64,000 nucleotides of DNA from Artemia franciscana (taxonomy: Eukaryota > Arthropoda > Branchiopoda > Anostraca > Artemiidae): positions 34,359,600 through 34,423,599 of the forward strand of contig NC_088873.1 in the NCBI RefSeq assembly GCF_032884065.1, read 5' to 3'. The notes beneath the pieces were generated by a model, which was not told the origin of the DNA, did not search any database, and was given only the letters and a program-made list of their open reading frames with translations. The stretch's first letter is position 1, and each line of letters begins with the position of its first letter. A program made the translations under genes and the position numbers. Shown here piece after piece: positions 12,360 to 24,889 of this stretch.

Positions 12360-13110
12360 GCCCCTATAGGAGAATAAGTGTACTATTCTGGGGGAGAGAG
12401 GGGGGACTGCAGAAGCAGCAAGTTTTTATGTCCGAATTTCTTGATATTTCCTGGATAGGGTCCTATCGACAAACCTAGGAGGGGGAGGGGACAACTAAAG
12501 AAGGTTGTATGTGCAAGTTCAAGATACAGAGAGGGTCTCGTGGGGAGCATTTGGGTTTATGGTCTCTCGTTACGTTATAGAATTGCAATCGTTCAAAAGA
12601 AATACCTCTTTACTAAATTTTGTGTCAACTACTCGTTGATACGTTACACTTGCCTTGAATTTAGGCATATATTGCACGATATAACGCTTCAGTGGTCTAT
12701 TTATTTTTGATTTTATTTCCCTGAATATTAAAACCTAAGATTTTAATGGACAATTTGGAATACGTATACAATTTTGAAGTTTGTTTCAAATATCGAAAAT
12801 TGTTACTGCACGGTTCTAAATTTTGCAGTTAGTCTTTGTTTCTTTGCTTCTTCTCAGATGGCTATCGGTTGGAATATTTTATAATTTTTACCATTACTTG
12901 CAGTCATTGTTTACTTTATTTATTTGTATTTATTTTATAGTAGAGAATCCCAAATTAACTCCATATGTCAAAACTAAAAACAGGTTAAATTTATGTTTAA
13001 ATTCGGTCTTTTCTTACGAGAAATTAGTATTCAAAGTGTAGGTCAAAATTTTCAAGGTTTATCAGATGAAAGCTCTTATAAAAAAAGTGACAGTAGTTTG
13101 GCTTGAGCTC
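12360..13110. other. Intronic sequence, nothing recognised
   Basis: No coding motif, element end or RNA signature was seen in this AT-rich intron portion. Confidence 0.45.
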
Positions 13111-13111
13111 A

Positions 13112-13487
<376 letters not shown>

Positions 13488-13995
13488 TTATGGTGTAATT
13501 CTAACTAAAGTGTTAATTTCCGATTTGCGAGCGCGTCCCAGGTACGATAAAAAGTTAATAATAAGAATTAAAGTTTTTGTTCCATGTGAGAACGAATTAA
13601 AGGCTGGAATAATTCAAATTTAACTTCGAATTGTATTTTGTATTAATTTTTTGAGACTACAGTCAACTAGCACCTTTAGTACATTAACTTCTGCACAATC
13701 ATCATCAGATTAGAGAAATTGGAGGCAAATGACCGAACCTGCGAGAGTTAACGAGTATTAAGGCGTTAATACTCATATTTCTTATAGTTTTACTCATTAC
13801 TCGCGAAATTTATTCATTTTCTATCGATCATTATATTGCTTATCAAGGTATTAGTTAATGAAACCTTTCCTGGTTCGTTGTTAATCCGTGTTGAGTTTGA
13901 GATTAATAGGAATTAAATTGCAATTTCCACCGGGAAGACACTCAGTATTTCTAGCTTGAAGATCTATATCATTTTCTAAAGCTGTTTTAGTATGC

Positions 13996-14301
13996 TACAA
14001 AGAATATGGATGACTTACAAAGTAGAAACTGGCACTAGTATCGACAGAAAAAAAAACTGTCAACACCATCTACCACGTGGTGACACTAGACATTTTTCAG
14101 ACTCTGTAATAATTTTTCTGTCTGGAACAGATATATAATACTTAATACTACCATACTTTTACCAATTATACTGATTGAATTACCTATTCTTATTATTACA
14201 CTGAAAAATACCAAGTGTCGCCAAACGCTAGATGGCGTTGATACTGGCGTTTACTAGCACCAGTTTCCACTCTTATTAGCTACCCATACTCTTTAATGCT
14301 T
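13996..14301. repeat. MITE-like foldback element with ~100-bp imperfect TIRs
   Basis: The left arm (GTAGAAACTGGCACTAGTAT, then CACCATCTACCACGTGGTGA, then CATTTTTCAG) is matched as reverse complement by the right arm (CTGAAAAATACC, TGTCGCCAAACGCTAGATGG, ACTAGCACCAGTTTCCAC). The centre is AT-rich, with no ORF. The host gene intron contains it. Confidence 0.75.
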
Positions 14302-15226
14302 ACAAAAGATCAAGCAAATGTGTTAGTTTAGCATCCTTTGTTAATACCTTCGGGTTTGAAAATACTTAAGATGTGCGTATTATCATTCAATTGCTTAGAG
14401 CAATTAGAGAGATATTTATTTGTTGTCAGTAATTCAACGTTAGTAATTTCATAGATATTCATAAATAATGTAATATTTAAAAGATATTAACCATGAAAAG
14501 ATCAGAATCCGAAGTTTGGTAACGAGTTTACTAAAAGATCTAAGCTAAGTATGGAAGTCGATCATAAAATTGTCTTGTAGATAAATCTTTCATAAAGTTT
14601 AGCCACTATTGTGCTAATAATTTTTACTGGTTTAAAAAAAATAATGTATTTTCAAGGCTTTAAGAATTTTTTTTTTTTAAACTTGTACAGTTTTGCCTCA
14701 ATGTGAAATTTCGTTGTGTCAACTCTTGAGACCTCCGACCCCCACCTAGAAAAACTCATCTAATTTCACCTTTAGGGTTGCTCATGTGTGCCAATATATC
14801 TAATAATTAGTTCTTATCAACCTTCACCACGCTAAAAGTTGCAACTTTGTTTATTTTTGCCCCTTCAACTATGCAGATATTCCATCGAGTTTGTAGTTTG
14901 CTAAAATAAAGTCGGAAATTACCATTTTTGTAAAACTATCATCTGCAAGTCCTCGTGACATTTCGACATTTATTTTAAAATTCCAATTTTCTGGAATTTC
15001 AAGCGTTAGTATTTTCATTTTTAATCTGTGTCCTAAAAACAAGTTTGCAATGTTCAAGTTTGCAAACTTGAACATTTAAAAGATAATTTTTCGGTGTAGA
15101 ACTAAGAACTGTTATTTATAAGAACTCTAGTCTAAAAGAATCAATGTGGCATTGGTCAATACTTAACTCGTGTAAGTTTGCCGATTTTTTTTTTTGTGTT
15201 TTAACCGATTTTTGTGTGTGTTTCAG
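14302..15226. other. Intronic sequence, nothing recognised
   Basis: AT-rich intron end; the only clear signal is the pyrimidine-rich acceptor TTTTGTGTGTGTTTCAG before 15227. A local palindromic CAAGTTTGCAA.../...TTGCAAACTTG lies near 15040-15075. Confidence 0.45.
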
Positions 15227-15670
15227 GAGCATGAGCTGTTTTTAAAAGAAACACAACGTGCATCCGACGTCCACCAAGAGAAGACCCTTCGAGAGCATGA
15301 GCGACAGAATACGGAAACTCTTAAGCAACAGCTTAGGCAGCTTCAAAAGCAGCAGGAATACCTAGAGCAGATCGATCAACGTCCCGTTGGCCGTCGAGTA
15401 CCATCTGGAAGCAAAGATGTGACTTACGATGACTACTATTCTGACAATTCTTCAACCTTGGAATATGACTATTATTACTATGATTATGACAGTACAAATC
15501 GGCCAAGTTTTTATAAGTATGATGAATATGAACCCAATGGCCGAATTGTCGAACCGGTCGAAAATATAAGAGAATTACCAGTGATGGTTTCCATTAGTGC
15601 TAAAAAATCAACAACAACAATTAAACCGTCGACACGGTCGAGTAAATCGAAGCCGAAATCAAAACATTGA
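15227..15670 (+). CDS. Chitin-binding protein, terminal exon: coiled coil, tyrosine-rich acidic segment and basic tail
   Basis: 147 codons and a TGA stop, entered in phase 0. The first ~50 residues continue the charged, glutamine-rich coiled coil (EHELFLKETQRASD, LKQQLRQLQKQQEYLEQ). Then comes an acidic tyrosine/aspartate segment (YDDYYSDNSS, EYDYYYYDYD), and last a serine/threonine/lysine tail (STRSSKSKPKSKH). This resembles the low-complexity C-termini of some arthropod CPAP1 proteins; the chitin-binding part is entirely in the earlier exons. With the previous exons at least 290 residues are visible, plus an unseen first exon. Tyrosine-rich stretches of cuticle proteins can be cross-linked, but that is inference here. 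Confidence 0.82.
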   Translation, partial: EHELFLKETQRASDVHQEKTLREHERQNTETLKQQLRQLQKQQEYLEQIDQRPVGRRVPSGSKDVTYDDYYSDNSSTLEYDYYYYDYDSTNRPSFYKYDEYEPNGRIVEPVENIRELPVMVSISAKKSTTTIKPSTRSSKSKPKSKH

Positions 15671-16440
15671 TACCCTGCCATATTAGGATTAGTGTTTTGG
15701 TGTTTTATTGCTGATTGTGTTTGAATCATAAACCTGCCTGCAACCCGGTATTTCCTATTCTTACCAGAGGATATTTGGAATGTACCTATTCCAAATTGAA
15801 ATCGTCACTTTCTTTGAAATTGTGACATAAATATTGACACCAAATTGTTTTTTTCTGCCTTTACCTCAATGATGAATTTAAGAGGTATTCATATAGCGTA
15901 GCGCAATATATTTTACGTTTGAATTTGAAATTTATTGGAAATTCGTGAAATCTTAAATTAGATAGTTTGAAAAGGACTAAAATATCTAGCTATTTTTATA
16001 TATTGTGAGTTATAATGGTGATTAAGCGATTGCTCAAGAACCCGTTTAAAGAGGAATTAAGCCAAATGTTTTGGCCTTTAGTGCCTAAGTTTATCAAGCA
16101 GAAGTGATTTTAGGCCAATTATAATTTAAGCGTAAAATCGTTTGAAGGTCATCAACTTTTTTCCTATTCGCAAAAACCAAGAGTGGAAGCTATTCGTGCA
16201 AAACATGTTTTATGTGATACATATTGTTATTATTTTTTAAATGCAATTTACAATCGTCAAGGCATTCCGTTTTATGTTTGTTCAGGAATGTTTTAAGAAT
16301 TACTGACACGTGGATGCATCTGCAATCGCCTCAGAGGACTTAATTCCGAGGTGGCTTTCCGGGAAATGACAAATTTATTTAAAATAGAATAAATTAACAA
16401 ATTAAATTAAAATTAATAAAGTAGAATGGAATGAATTTAA
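15671..16440 (+). promoter_or_regulatory. Probable 3' UTR with candidate polyadenylation signals
   Basis: AT-rich sequence after the chitin-binding gene stop. AATAAA occurs at 16388-16393 and again at about 16415-16420. No closer canonical signal was seen, so the 3' UTR would be ~0.7 kb if these are used. Weak evidence. Confidence 0.3.
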
Positions 16441-18858
16441 TTGCAAGGGTTTATTCAAAATTTTGGGGACAAAAATAAACTATTTTTCAGTGGGGATGAA
16501 TGGAAGGAAAGCACAGGATTTGGAACTTCTATGAACTGGTGTAGTTATAGCGGGAACATTTTCAAACAAGGCAAGCCACTTATTTTCGTTTTCTTAGTGT
16601 TTAATACATGTAGCTATACCGAGGTTTGAGCCAGGGATGGATTAGAGAATTTCTCCTGGATAAGGTGGGGGGACGGAAAAGGCATTTATTAGGCCACAGT
16701 TGTCCAAAGGGGTGGGGGAGGTCTTCGGATCCGCTTTATAGAGGATCACCTGGACTTATATGTGATCAGTAGCGCTGATTCACGAAAATGTAGGGGGGAG
16801 GGGCAGTTTATTTTCTTAATGAAGAAAAAACCTGAACACCATTGAGCAAATATACCTAAAACATAATTCTAAAAATAAAAATAGCAATGAAATAGAAACA
16901 AAAAGGTATTTTAAAAGTAAATGGAGTGGCCAATTGGGCCTCCTACCCCCCCCCCCCCCCCGTAACTGGCGCGTGTGTATGCGTTTCATTCAGAAGGCCA
17001 AGTTTGTTGGCGACTTTAGAAACAATATGATAGAAAGAAAGGAGATTGAAAGGAAAGATTCGAAGTAGTGCAGTCATTTTGTCTCTTTCTTGTACAGAAG
17101 TGAAAAAGGAAAACGTTTCCAGGAAAGTTTTTCAGCTTAGAAGAAAGATTTCCGTAAGAGCTAAATCGGACCCAATTTTAAACGAATAAGATACATTAAT
17201 CTTCTGATCTGCTTGGCCAGTGCAATCTACTTGGCTTGTGGGCTAGTCCAATTCAAACAATAACACTGGTTTCTTTAAAAAATTGGCCTGAAGGGGCCAA
17301 AAACTGTTTCTTGTTGAGTATCTTAAAACTAAAACAAAAATTTTATTATATAGAACCAAGGCATTTTTTTGAATAACAACATATGCTGTTGAGAGAGCTC
17401 TATAGCCGGGGGTGTTCAACCCTTGGTTTTATTTTTAGAAATTTACTTTCTTCGCGATATTTAGGGAAGGCTTATCATGATTGGGAGTATATGTCTCCAT
17501 ATAAAAAAAAACACATTAATGTTAGCCTGTTACAAAGGATATTTTTTTTAATATTTCGTAATTCAAGATGGTAAAGCTCCCAGGGTAAATGCCGTAGTTG
17601 ATGAGTTCCAGTAAAATTTTCATATAGGATTCCAATGGAAGTGAATCTAAAAATATGCTCGTAATGGCTATGAAAGTAATTTTTGATGGGGCTCCAGATA
17701 GATCCTCAGATAGTGCTGATAGTATGTTTAAATACGCAAAGGTGACAAAACACTGATTAAAATCAAAGGGAAGTAAGTCTGATCTTTACCGGTAGCCAGC
17801 TACGGGTTGGGTTTATTTTATTCTGAATTCGTCAATAAGGTGCTGATAGATTCACGGCCAAAAATTTTAAAATCTTATGGCAAATCGAGAGGCTACTTTA
17901 CAATTCTCTACATCTTCTAAAAGTAATTTTATTACTACTTTTAAAAATTAGAGGTGTCTCCACTAATTAATTTTTTATGAAGCTCTAAAGAATAAAAATG
18001 CAAATTTGTTCGGCCTATTCATGTTAAAGCTTTCAATGAAGCCACAATAATTTTTTCATCAAAGAATCTGCTCGTGTCTGCTGTTAATACGCATTTCACT
18101 GCTATAGGAAAGTAGCATTGGCTTCAAACCTCGGAGATTGACCTTAACTAAGTGGTTTTGGAACAAGTAGAGTATCAGTGAATCAGGCGTTGGCTTATGG
18201 TAGCAAATGTTATAACCAATTAGTGTTATAACCATTTCTGCCTTTTTTTTTACAGGATCAAAAAAAAACACAGGATTTGAAAGGTAGGATTACGGATCTA
18301 CTCTGGTCCGCCAATCATACACCTTGAATCCTTGTACAATCTGGTTCAAATAAAATGAAGCTTGCCTTCCTTAAAGCTATTAGGCTGTTGCTGGGGGCTG
18401 AGGTTTTTGGAGGGGCTACTGTGGCTCTCTAATCATACAGAATGCAGATACATGTAAGATTAAAGTTCAAGCGGTGTTTCAGAGGAAGGCATGTGAGGGG
18501 ATGCTGGAGCCAACATCAAACCATCAAATGTGACTTTTTTCTATGAGAGTAAACTAAGTCACGACTTTACAATAAACCCCGCACTCTCAAACAAGGAAAC
18601 AACAAACGTTGGAAGATTAACGATTTTACCTTCGTCATATGGCTTCGTCTTATTGGTAGCAAAGGATAATTGTCTATATTTACAGGTACCCATACTGTTA
18701 TGAATAGCTCACAGTAGAAGTATGTACCATTAGTGAAATGTTTCTCCAAACAGGACACATTTTGCATGGCGCGTAATTGGGCAATTTGGTGGACCACCAG
18801 AGCAATACGTCAGCAGAAATATATTCGTCAGAGCCATTATTTCAGTTACTACTTGGTT
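16441..18858. other. Intergenic sequence, no supported gene
   Basis: Contains poly-C near 16950 and scattered GGGGG runs. Around 17570-17610 the + strand reads GKAPRVNAVVDEF, which resembles the KGKAPG...E motif of non-LTR RTs, but nothing around it confirms an element. No host gene seen. Confidence 0.4.
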
Positions 18859-20310
18859 TCAAACAGTTCGTGGTAAGGAACTGTAGTAAGGAGCGACCTG
18901 GCTCAATAGTAACCAAAACTCTAAAAAATGCTATTTCTATACCCATGGCTATATCAAAAGGATTGTATTTGAATGCTGATTTTAAATATATAGGTTTCAT
19001 CAAGTTTAGTCGTATCCATCAAAAGTTACGAGTCTGAGAAAATTTGCCTTATTTTAGAAAATAGGGGGAAACAACCCGTAAAAGTCTTAACGAAAATCAC
19101 ACCATCAGATTCAGCGTATCAGAGAACCCTATTGTAGAAGTTTCATGCTCCTACCTACAAAAATGTGGGATTTCGTATTTTTTTTCCAGACGGCAGATCA
19201 CAGATGCGCGTTTACTTGTTTTTTTGTTTTGTTTTTTTTTCCCAGGGGTGATCGTATCGACCCACTGGTCCTAGAATCTTGCGAGTGGGCTCATTCTAAT
19301 AGAAATGAAAAGTTCTAGTGCCCTTTTTAAGTGACCAAAAAAATCGGAGGGCACCTAGGCCCCCTCCCACGCTAATTATTTTCCCGAAGCACCGGATCAA
19401 AATTCTGAGATAGCCATTTTATTCAGAGTAGTCGAAAAACCTTATAACTATGTCTTTGGGGACGACTTACTCCACCATATTCCCTGTGGGAGGGGCTACA
19501 AGTTACAAACTGACCAGTGCTTACATATAGTAATGGTGATTGGGAAGTGTACAATCGTTTTCAAGGGGATTTTGTGGTTAGGGAGGGGTTGAGACGAGGG
19601 GAATATGTTGGGGGAACTTTTCATGGAGGAATTTATCACGGGGGAAGAAAATTTCCATGAAGGGAGCGCAGGATTTTCTAGCATTATTTAAAAAAAAAAC
19701 AATGAAAAAATAAATATGAAAAAGTTTTTTCGACTGAAAGTAAGGAGCAGCATTAAAACTTGAAACGAACAGAAATTATTCCCCATATGAGGGGCTCACC
19801 TCCTCATAATACCTCGCTCTTTACGCTAAAGTATTTTTTGTAATTTCAACTATTTATTCTATGGCTTTTGTGATTCAGGGGTCATTCTTAAGAAATCGGG
19901 ACAACATTTAAGCTTTAGTGTAAAGAGCAAGCTACTGACGAGGGGGTGAACCCCCTTATATACATAATAAAAACATGAGAATACAGAACTTCGTTAGGTA
20001 AGCTAATGTTAGCTAATGTATGTTACGTATATCTTTTATTAATAAAAACATTCGTACAAAATCAAAAGTTCTAGTTGCCTTTTTAAGTGACCAAAAAATC
20101 GGAGGGCAACTAGGCCTCCTCCCTCTCCTTTTTTGCTCAAAATCATTCGATCAAAACTATGAGAAAGCCATGTAGCCAAAAAAATAAACATGCAAATTTT
20201 GTTGGCGTTGATGAGGAGGCAGCCCCTTTTATATACGAAGTAATTTCTGTTCATTTTAAGTTTTAATGTCGATCCTTACTTTCAGTTGAAAAAAACTTGT
20301 TTTTTTTTAT
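18859..20310 (+). repeat. Family A repeat copy, + strand, hairpin head to half-palindrome tail
   Basis: Starts TCAAACAGTTCGTGGTAAGG and follows all family blocks through GCAGGATTTTCTAGCATTAT and the CTCTTTACGCTAAAG / CTTTAGTGTAAAGAG internal foldback. It ends in a single arm of the 290-bp palindrome (20205-20310). No ORF is preserved between copies, so it is non-coding. Confidence 0.88.
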
Positions 20311-21174
20311 TTAATTCCATCAGAAACAGTCATTGCGCGTGGCGAAGGCGAGGTCATGAAGCTTGTGTGGTTTTAGGTGCGTGTCCAAAACTTTCAATGG
20401 AGATTATAGATCTTTTTGCTACTGTATATTACCTCTACTGTGGAACAGACTGTTGGTTCAGCAGATTGACAGAGTATTTTAGAAGACTTCTTCTGTATAA
20501 AATTTCATATAGCTTGTTAAAGCAGTTAAAGCAATCTATGAAGATGGGTGACTGAAAAAAGTTTTTCCAACTAAAGTAAATACAACAACTGTGTTATATG
20601 AGGAATGTTGTGACCCCCTCAACTGCCCTCCCTCTAATTTAAAGTTAAGCCACTGCTTAGCTTAAAGAACTTTAAAGTTCAAAAGATATAGCCAGCTGGT
20701 AATAACAGATGTCTTATTTACCTTTCAAAATACTTAAACTAAATTTTATTGTTTAAAGCAAATGTAAATAATAAACCCTTCCATTTCACACACGTAACCG
20801 CTTCCTTTTGAGTTTCACTGTCGCAGTTTAATTTCATTAAAAAACTTAGTTTCTGTTCATTTCTAACATCATCTCTAATTTTACATAGACATAAGGGTAG
20901 CTTCCCATCCCCCAACTACTTCTAGCCTTTACACTAAAGTTTTACTTTTGCATAGAAATATTTAAAAATAAAAATATTTTATTTTATTTTTTAAGTTTGA
21001 ATATCAGCGTCATTCCATGTGGCTCTTAATTATCTTTCTCTAAAGTGTTCGATGAGAAGGTCACCATTCACTTCTTTGCTTAACGCTTTATTGAGTTGGT
21101 ATTAGATTGATCCAACCATTCAATAGAATTTAATATGAAACTTTATTGAGCAATTATAGATTAGCAAATCTTTA
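20311..21174. other. No supported gene
   Basis: AT-rich sequence. The longest open frame (near 20286-20555) overlaps the repeat arm and shows no recognisable domain. Confidence 0.4.
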
Positions 21175-21792
21175 TCAAACAGTTCGTGGTAACGAACTGT
21201 AGTAAGGAGTGACCCGGCTCAATAGTAACCAAAACTCTAAAAGACAGAATTTTGATACCAATAGCTATATCAAAGAATTGCAGATTAATCCTAATTTTAA
21301 ATGTACAAGTTTCATCTAGTTTAGTCTTACCCATCAAAAGTTACGAGCCTGAGAAAATTTGCCTTATTTTAGAAAATAGGGGGAAACACCCTTTAAAAGT
21401 CATAGGATCTTAACAATAATCACACCATCAGATTCAGGGTATCAGAGAACCCTTTTGTAGAAGTTTCAAGCTCCTATCTGCAAAAATGTGGAATTTTGCA
21501 TTTTTTGCCAGAAGGCAGATCACGGATAAGTGTTTTTTTTTTGTTTTTTTTTCTTCTTTCCAGGGGTGATCGTATCGACCCAGTGGTCCTAGAATGTTGC
21601 GAGAGGTCTCATTCTAACGGAAATGAAAATTTCTAGTGCCCTTTTTAAGTCACTAAAAAAATTGGAGGGCACCTAGGCCCCCTCCCACGCTAATTATTTT
21701 CCCCAAGTCACCGGATCAAAATTCTGAGATAGTCATTTTATTCATCGTAGTCGAATAACCATATAACTATGTCTTTGGGGACGACTATATCA
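21175..21792 (+). repeat. Family A repeat copy, + strand, 3'-truncated
   Basis: Host A then TCAAACAGTTCGTGGTAACG with a perfect hairpin head. It follows the family order to ATAACTATGTCTTTGGGGAC and is then cut by the non-LTR fragment at 21793. Confidence 0.88.
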
Positions 21793-22115
21793 TAGTAGAA
21801 AAAAAAGCAACGAATGAGTTATTGAAACGGTTAGTCCTGCAGTGCACTGATTCAAGCTTGTTCTTGTGGTGTGTGTTTGGGTTGACTGCAGTGACAAGGG
21901 GTAGTAGGGAACTGTGTTTATCACTCAAAGGCACGGAGTGGCCAACCCTATGCATCAGATGGTACCTGCCTTCTTTAAGGGCTGGGATTTGTAGAGCTGC
22001 GAGGCTAGATTTGCAAATGACATACTTGGCTCCTAGGAGATTTTATAGACCTCTTTTGTGCACTGTTTCAATTTTGTCGTGTCAATGTTATGCATTTGTG
22101 GTCTCCAAACTGGGC
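21793..22115 (-). pseudogene. Non-LTR retrotransposon C-terminal fragment
   Basis: On the - strand the translation reads LGAKYVICKSSLAALQIPALKE, quoted in part as ICKSSLAALQIPALKE, then HRVGHSV, RTNRFNNSFVAFF. This is the ending style of Jockey/I-like ORF2 proteins (a 'KR...LGL..L..RR' segment, then RTERYKKSFVPYF). It has a stop and no RT core. It lies exactly between two family A copies. Confidence 0.5.
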
Positions 22116-22122
22116 ATGCGTT

Positions 22123-23514
22123 TCAAACAGTTCGTGGTAACGAACTGTAGCAAGGAGCGACCCGGCACAATAGTAACCGAAACTCTAAAAAATGGAATTT
22201 TGATACCAATAGTTACATCAAAAGAATCGCATTTAATGCTGATTTCAAATATATAAGTTTTATCAATATCAGTTATACCCATCAAAAGTTTCGAGGCTGA
22301 GAAAATTTGCCTCATTTTAGATAATAGGGGGAAACACCCCCTAAAAGTCATACAATATTAAATCACACTACCAGATTGAGCGTATCAGAGAACCGTTTTG
22401 TAGAAGTTTCAAGCTCCTATCTACAAAAATGTGGAATTTCGTATTTTTTGCCAGAAGACAGATCACGGATGCGTGTTTATTTGTTTTTTTTTTTTTTGTT
22501 TGTTCGTTTTTTCCCAGGGGTGATCGTATCGACTGAGTGGTCCTAGAATGTCGCGAGAGGGCTCATTCTAACGGAAATTAAAAGTTCTAGTGCCCTTTTT
22601 AAGTGACCAAAAAATTGGAGGGCACCTAGGCCCCCTCCCACGCTTATTTTTTCCCAAAAGTCATCGGATCAAAATTCTGCGATAGCCATTTTATTCGCCG
22701 TAGTCGAAAAACCAAATAACTATGTCTTTAGGGACGACTTACTCCCCCACAGTCCCCGTGGGAGAGGCTGCAAGTTACAAACTTTGACCGGTTACATATA
22801 GTAATGGTTACTGGGAAGTGTACAGACATTTTCAGGGGGATTTTTTTGTTTAGGGGGGAGAGTTGGGGGGTACGTGGGAGGATATCTCCATGGAGAAACA
22901 GCTCATGGGGGAAGAGAATTTCAATGAAGGGGGCGCAGGATTTTCTAGTATTATTTGAAAAAACAATGAAAAAATAAATATGAAAAGTTTTTTCTACTGA
23001 AAGTAAGGAGCAGCATTAAAACTTAAAACGAACAAAAATTATTACGTATATGAGGAGTTTACCTTCTCGTTATATCTCATTCTTTACGCTAAAGTATTTT
23101 TAGTAGTTTCAACTATTTATTCTACGGCCTTTGTGATTTAGATGTCATTATTAAGGAATTGGGACAAAATTTAAGCTATTATGTAAAGAGCGAGGTATCG
23201 AAGAGGGTTGAGCCCCCTCATATACGCAATAAAAACATACGAATATAGAAGTTCGTTACGTCAGATAATTCGTAAGTTACGTATATTTTTTACCAATGAA
23301 AACGTCTGTAAAAAATTAGAAGTTCTAGTTGCTTTTTTAAGTAATCAAAAAAGTGGAGGGCAACCAGGCCTCCTCCCTCCTTCCTTTTTTCTCAAAATCT
23401 TCCTAAAATTTTCAAAATTGCAAATAATTAATATGCAAATTTCGTTTGAATTATTTATGTGCGGAGAGCCAAGATCAAAACATGCATTAATTCAAAAACG
23501 TCCAGAAATTAAAC
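22123..23514 (+). repeat. Family A repeat copy, + strand, near full length
   Basis: Begins TCAAACAGTTCGTGGTAACG and runs through every block to TTATGTGCGGAGAGCCAAGA and AAAACGTCCAGAAATTAAAC, immediately next to the foldback at 23515. It is the best full-length example in the window (1.39 kb, or 1.68 kb with the palindrome). Confidence 0.9.
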
Positions 23515-23810
23515 AAAAAAAAAAAACAAGTTGTTTTAAATGAAAGTGAGGAGCAACATTAAAACTTAAAACGAACAGAAATTACTCCGTATATGAAAGG
23601 GGCTTTTCCTCTTCAACGCCCCGCTCTTTACGCTAACGTTTCTTACTGTTTTAAAAATAGAGTTAAGAGAAAGAGTCAAACTTTAGCGTAAAGAGCGAGG
23701 CGTTGAGGAGGAAAAGCCCCTTTCATATACGAAGTAATTTCTGTTCGTTTTAGGTTTTAATGTTGCTCCTTGCTTTCATTTAAAACAACTTGTTTTTTTT
23801 TTAATTAATT
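23515..23810. repeat. Foldback (palindromic) element
   Basis: Arms AAATGAAAGTGAGGAGCAAC..GAACAGAAATTACTCC..CCCCGCTCTTTACGCTAA and their reverse complement, centre near 23655. Same family as at 4188, 25734 and 29256. Here it is the 3' neighbour of a family A copy. Confidence 0.92.
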
Positions 23811-23887
23811 CAAGAAAAGGGCGTACATAAGACGTGCACAGACCACCTTTCCAATTGGTAGAACCGATACGAGGGGGGGCCGGAATG

Positions 23888-23988
23888 GGTTTTGTGCTAT
23901 AATAATCTGACTTTGCGATAGATTTTGGCCTCATAAAGTTGTGCTATAATAATCTGACTTTACGATAGATTTTGGCCTCATAAAGTTA
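23888..23988. repeat. Short tandem duplication, ~50-bp unit
   Basis: GTGCTATAATAATCTGACTT at about 23893 and again near 23942, each followed by CGATAGATTTTGGCCTCATA. Confidence 0.9.
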
Positions 23989-24411
23989 ATATTTTGACTT
24001 TCTAAAAATTTGTGAACAGAAAAAGAAGAAACTCGAAGTAAAATGTTTGGGCAATTTATCGTCCACCTTTGTATCCCTTCTACCTTTTCTGTTGTCTTTG
24101 TACCCATTCTTTAATCATTTATTTCTTTATTCGATAACAGAACTGAAAACAGAATTTATAATGCCAACTTTACAAATATGACCATCAATAAGAAAGACAA
24201 AATAAGTACTATAAAAACTAAAAACAAATCCCTTATATAAAAATAACTGAAAATTCAATGTTTCCTATTAAAGACTTTTTTTAGGGAGTCACTTCTCCTC
24301 GCCACTAAAGACCCCAAAGCTGCCTCCAAGGACTGTTGTCTTTAAATGGAATTCTTAAATCTTCTGTATGTAGTTGGCATTTAGTTCGCTCTAAATTTAA
24401 GACTTAAATAA

Positions 24412-24765
24412 AAAAACAAGTTTTTTCAACTGAAAGTAAGGAGCAACATTAAAAATTAAAAAGAACAGATATTATTGTGTATATTAGGAGATTTGCCCCC
24501 TAGTCAATACCTTGCTCTGTACGCTAAAGTTCGAATTTTGTTCCAATCATTTAAGAGTGACTCCTGAATCACAAAGGCCGTTTAATTAGAATAGGTAGCT
24601 CTTTGGAAAGAACTAAAAAACCTTAGTGCAAAGAGCATGGTATTGAGTAGGGGGTAATCATATACGTAATGTAATCATATAAGTAAAGGTATCATATACG
24701 TAATGATACCTGTTCGTTTTAAGTTTTAATGTTGCTTCTTACTTTCAGTTGAAACAATTTGTTTT
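24412..24765. repeat. Diverged foldback element with family A tail sequence
   Basis: Left arm AACTGAAAGTAAGGAGCAAC..CTCTGTACGCTAAAG and right arm CTTAGTGCAAAGAGC..GTTCGTTTTAAGTTTTAATG. The centre carries GACTCCTGAATCACAAAGGC, which is also found in family A tails. Short TCATATACGTAATG repeats sit in the right arm. Confidence 0.75.
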
Positions 24766-24889
24766 CTATATAATCTTTGATAGTTTTTTAAATAATGCTG
24801 GGAAATTCGGTGCTCCCTTCATAGAAGTGTCACTTCACGCATTAAAAAAAATCCTCCCACGTAATCCCCTCCCCCAAACCCCAACCATT

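Noticed and set aside
17560..17850. Possible RT fragment (GKAPRVNAVVDEF)
   Set aside because: Only one short motif matches; stops on both sides and no second RT motif, so not listed as a gene.
21822..22256. 144-codon + strand frame
   Set aside because: Covers the antisense of a non-LTR fragment and then a family A head; the - strand carries the recognisable motif.
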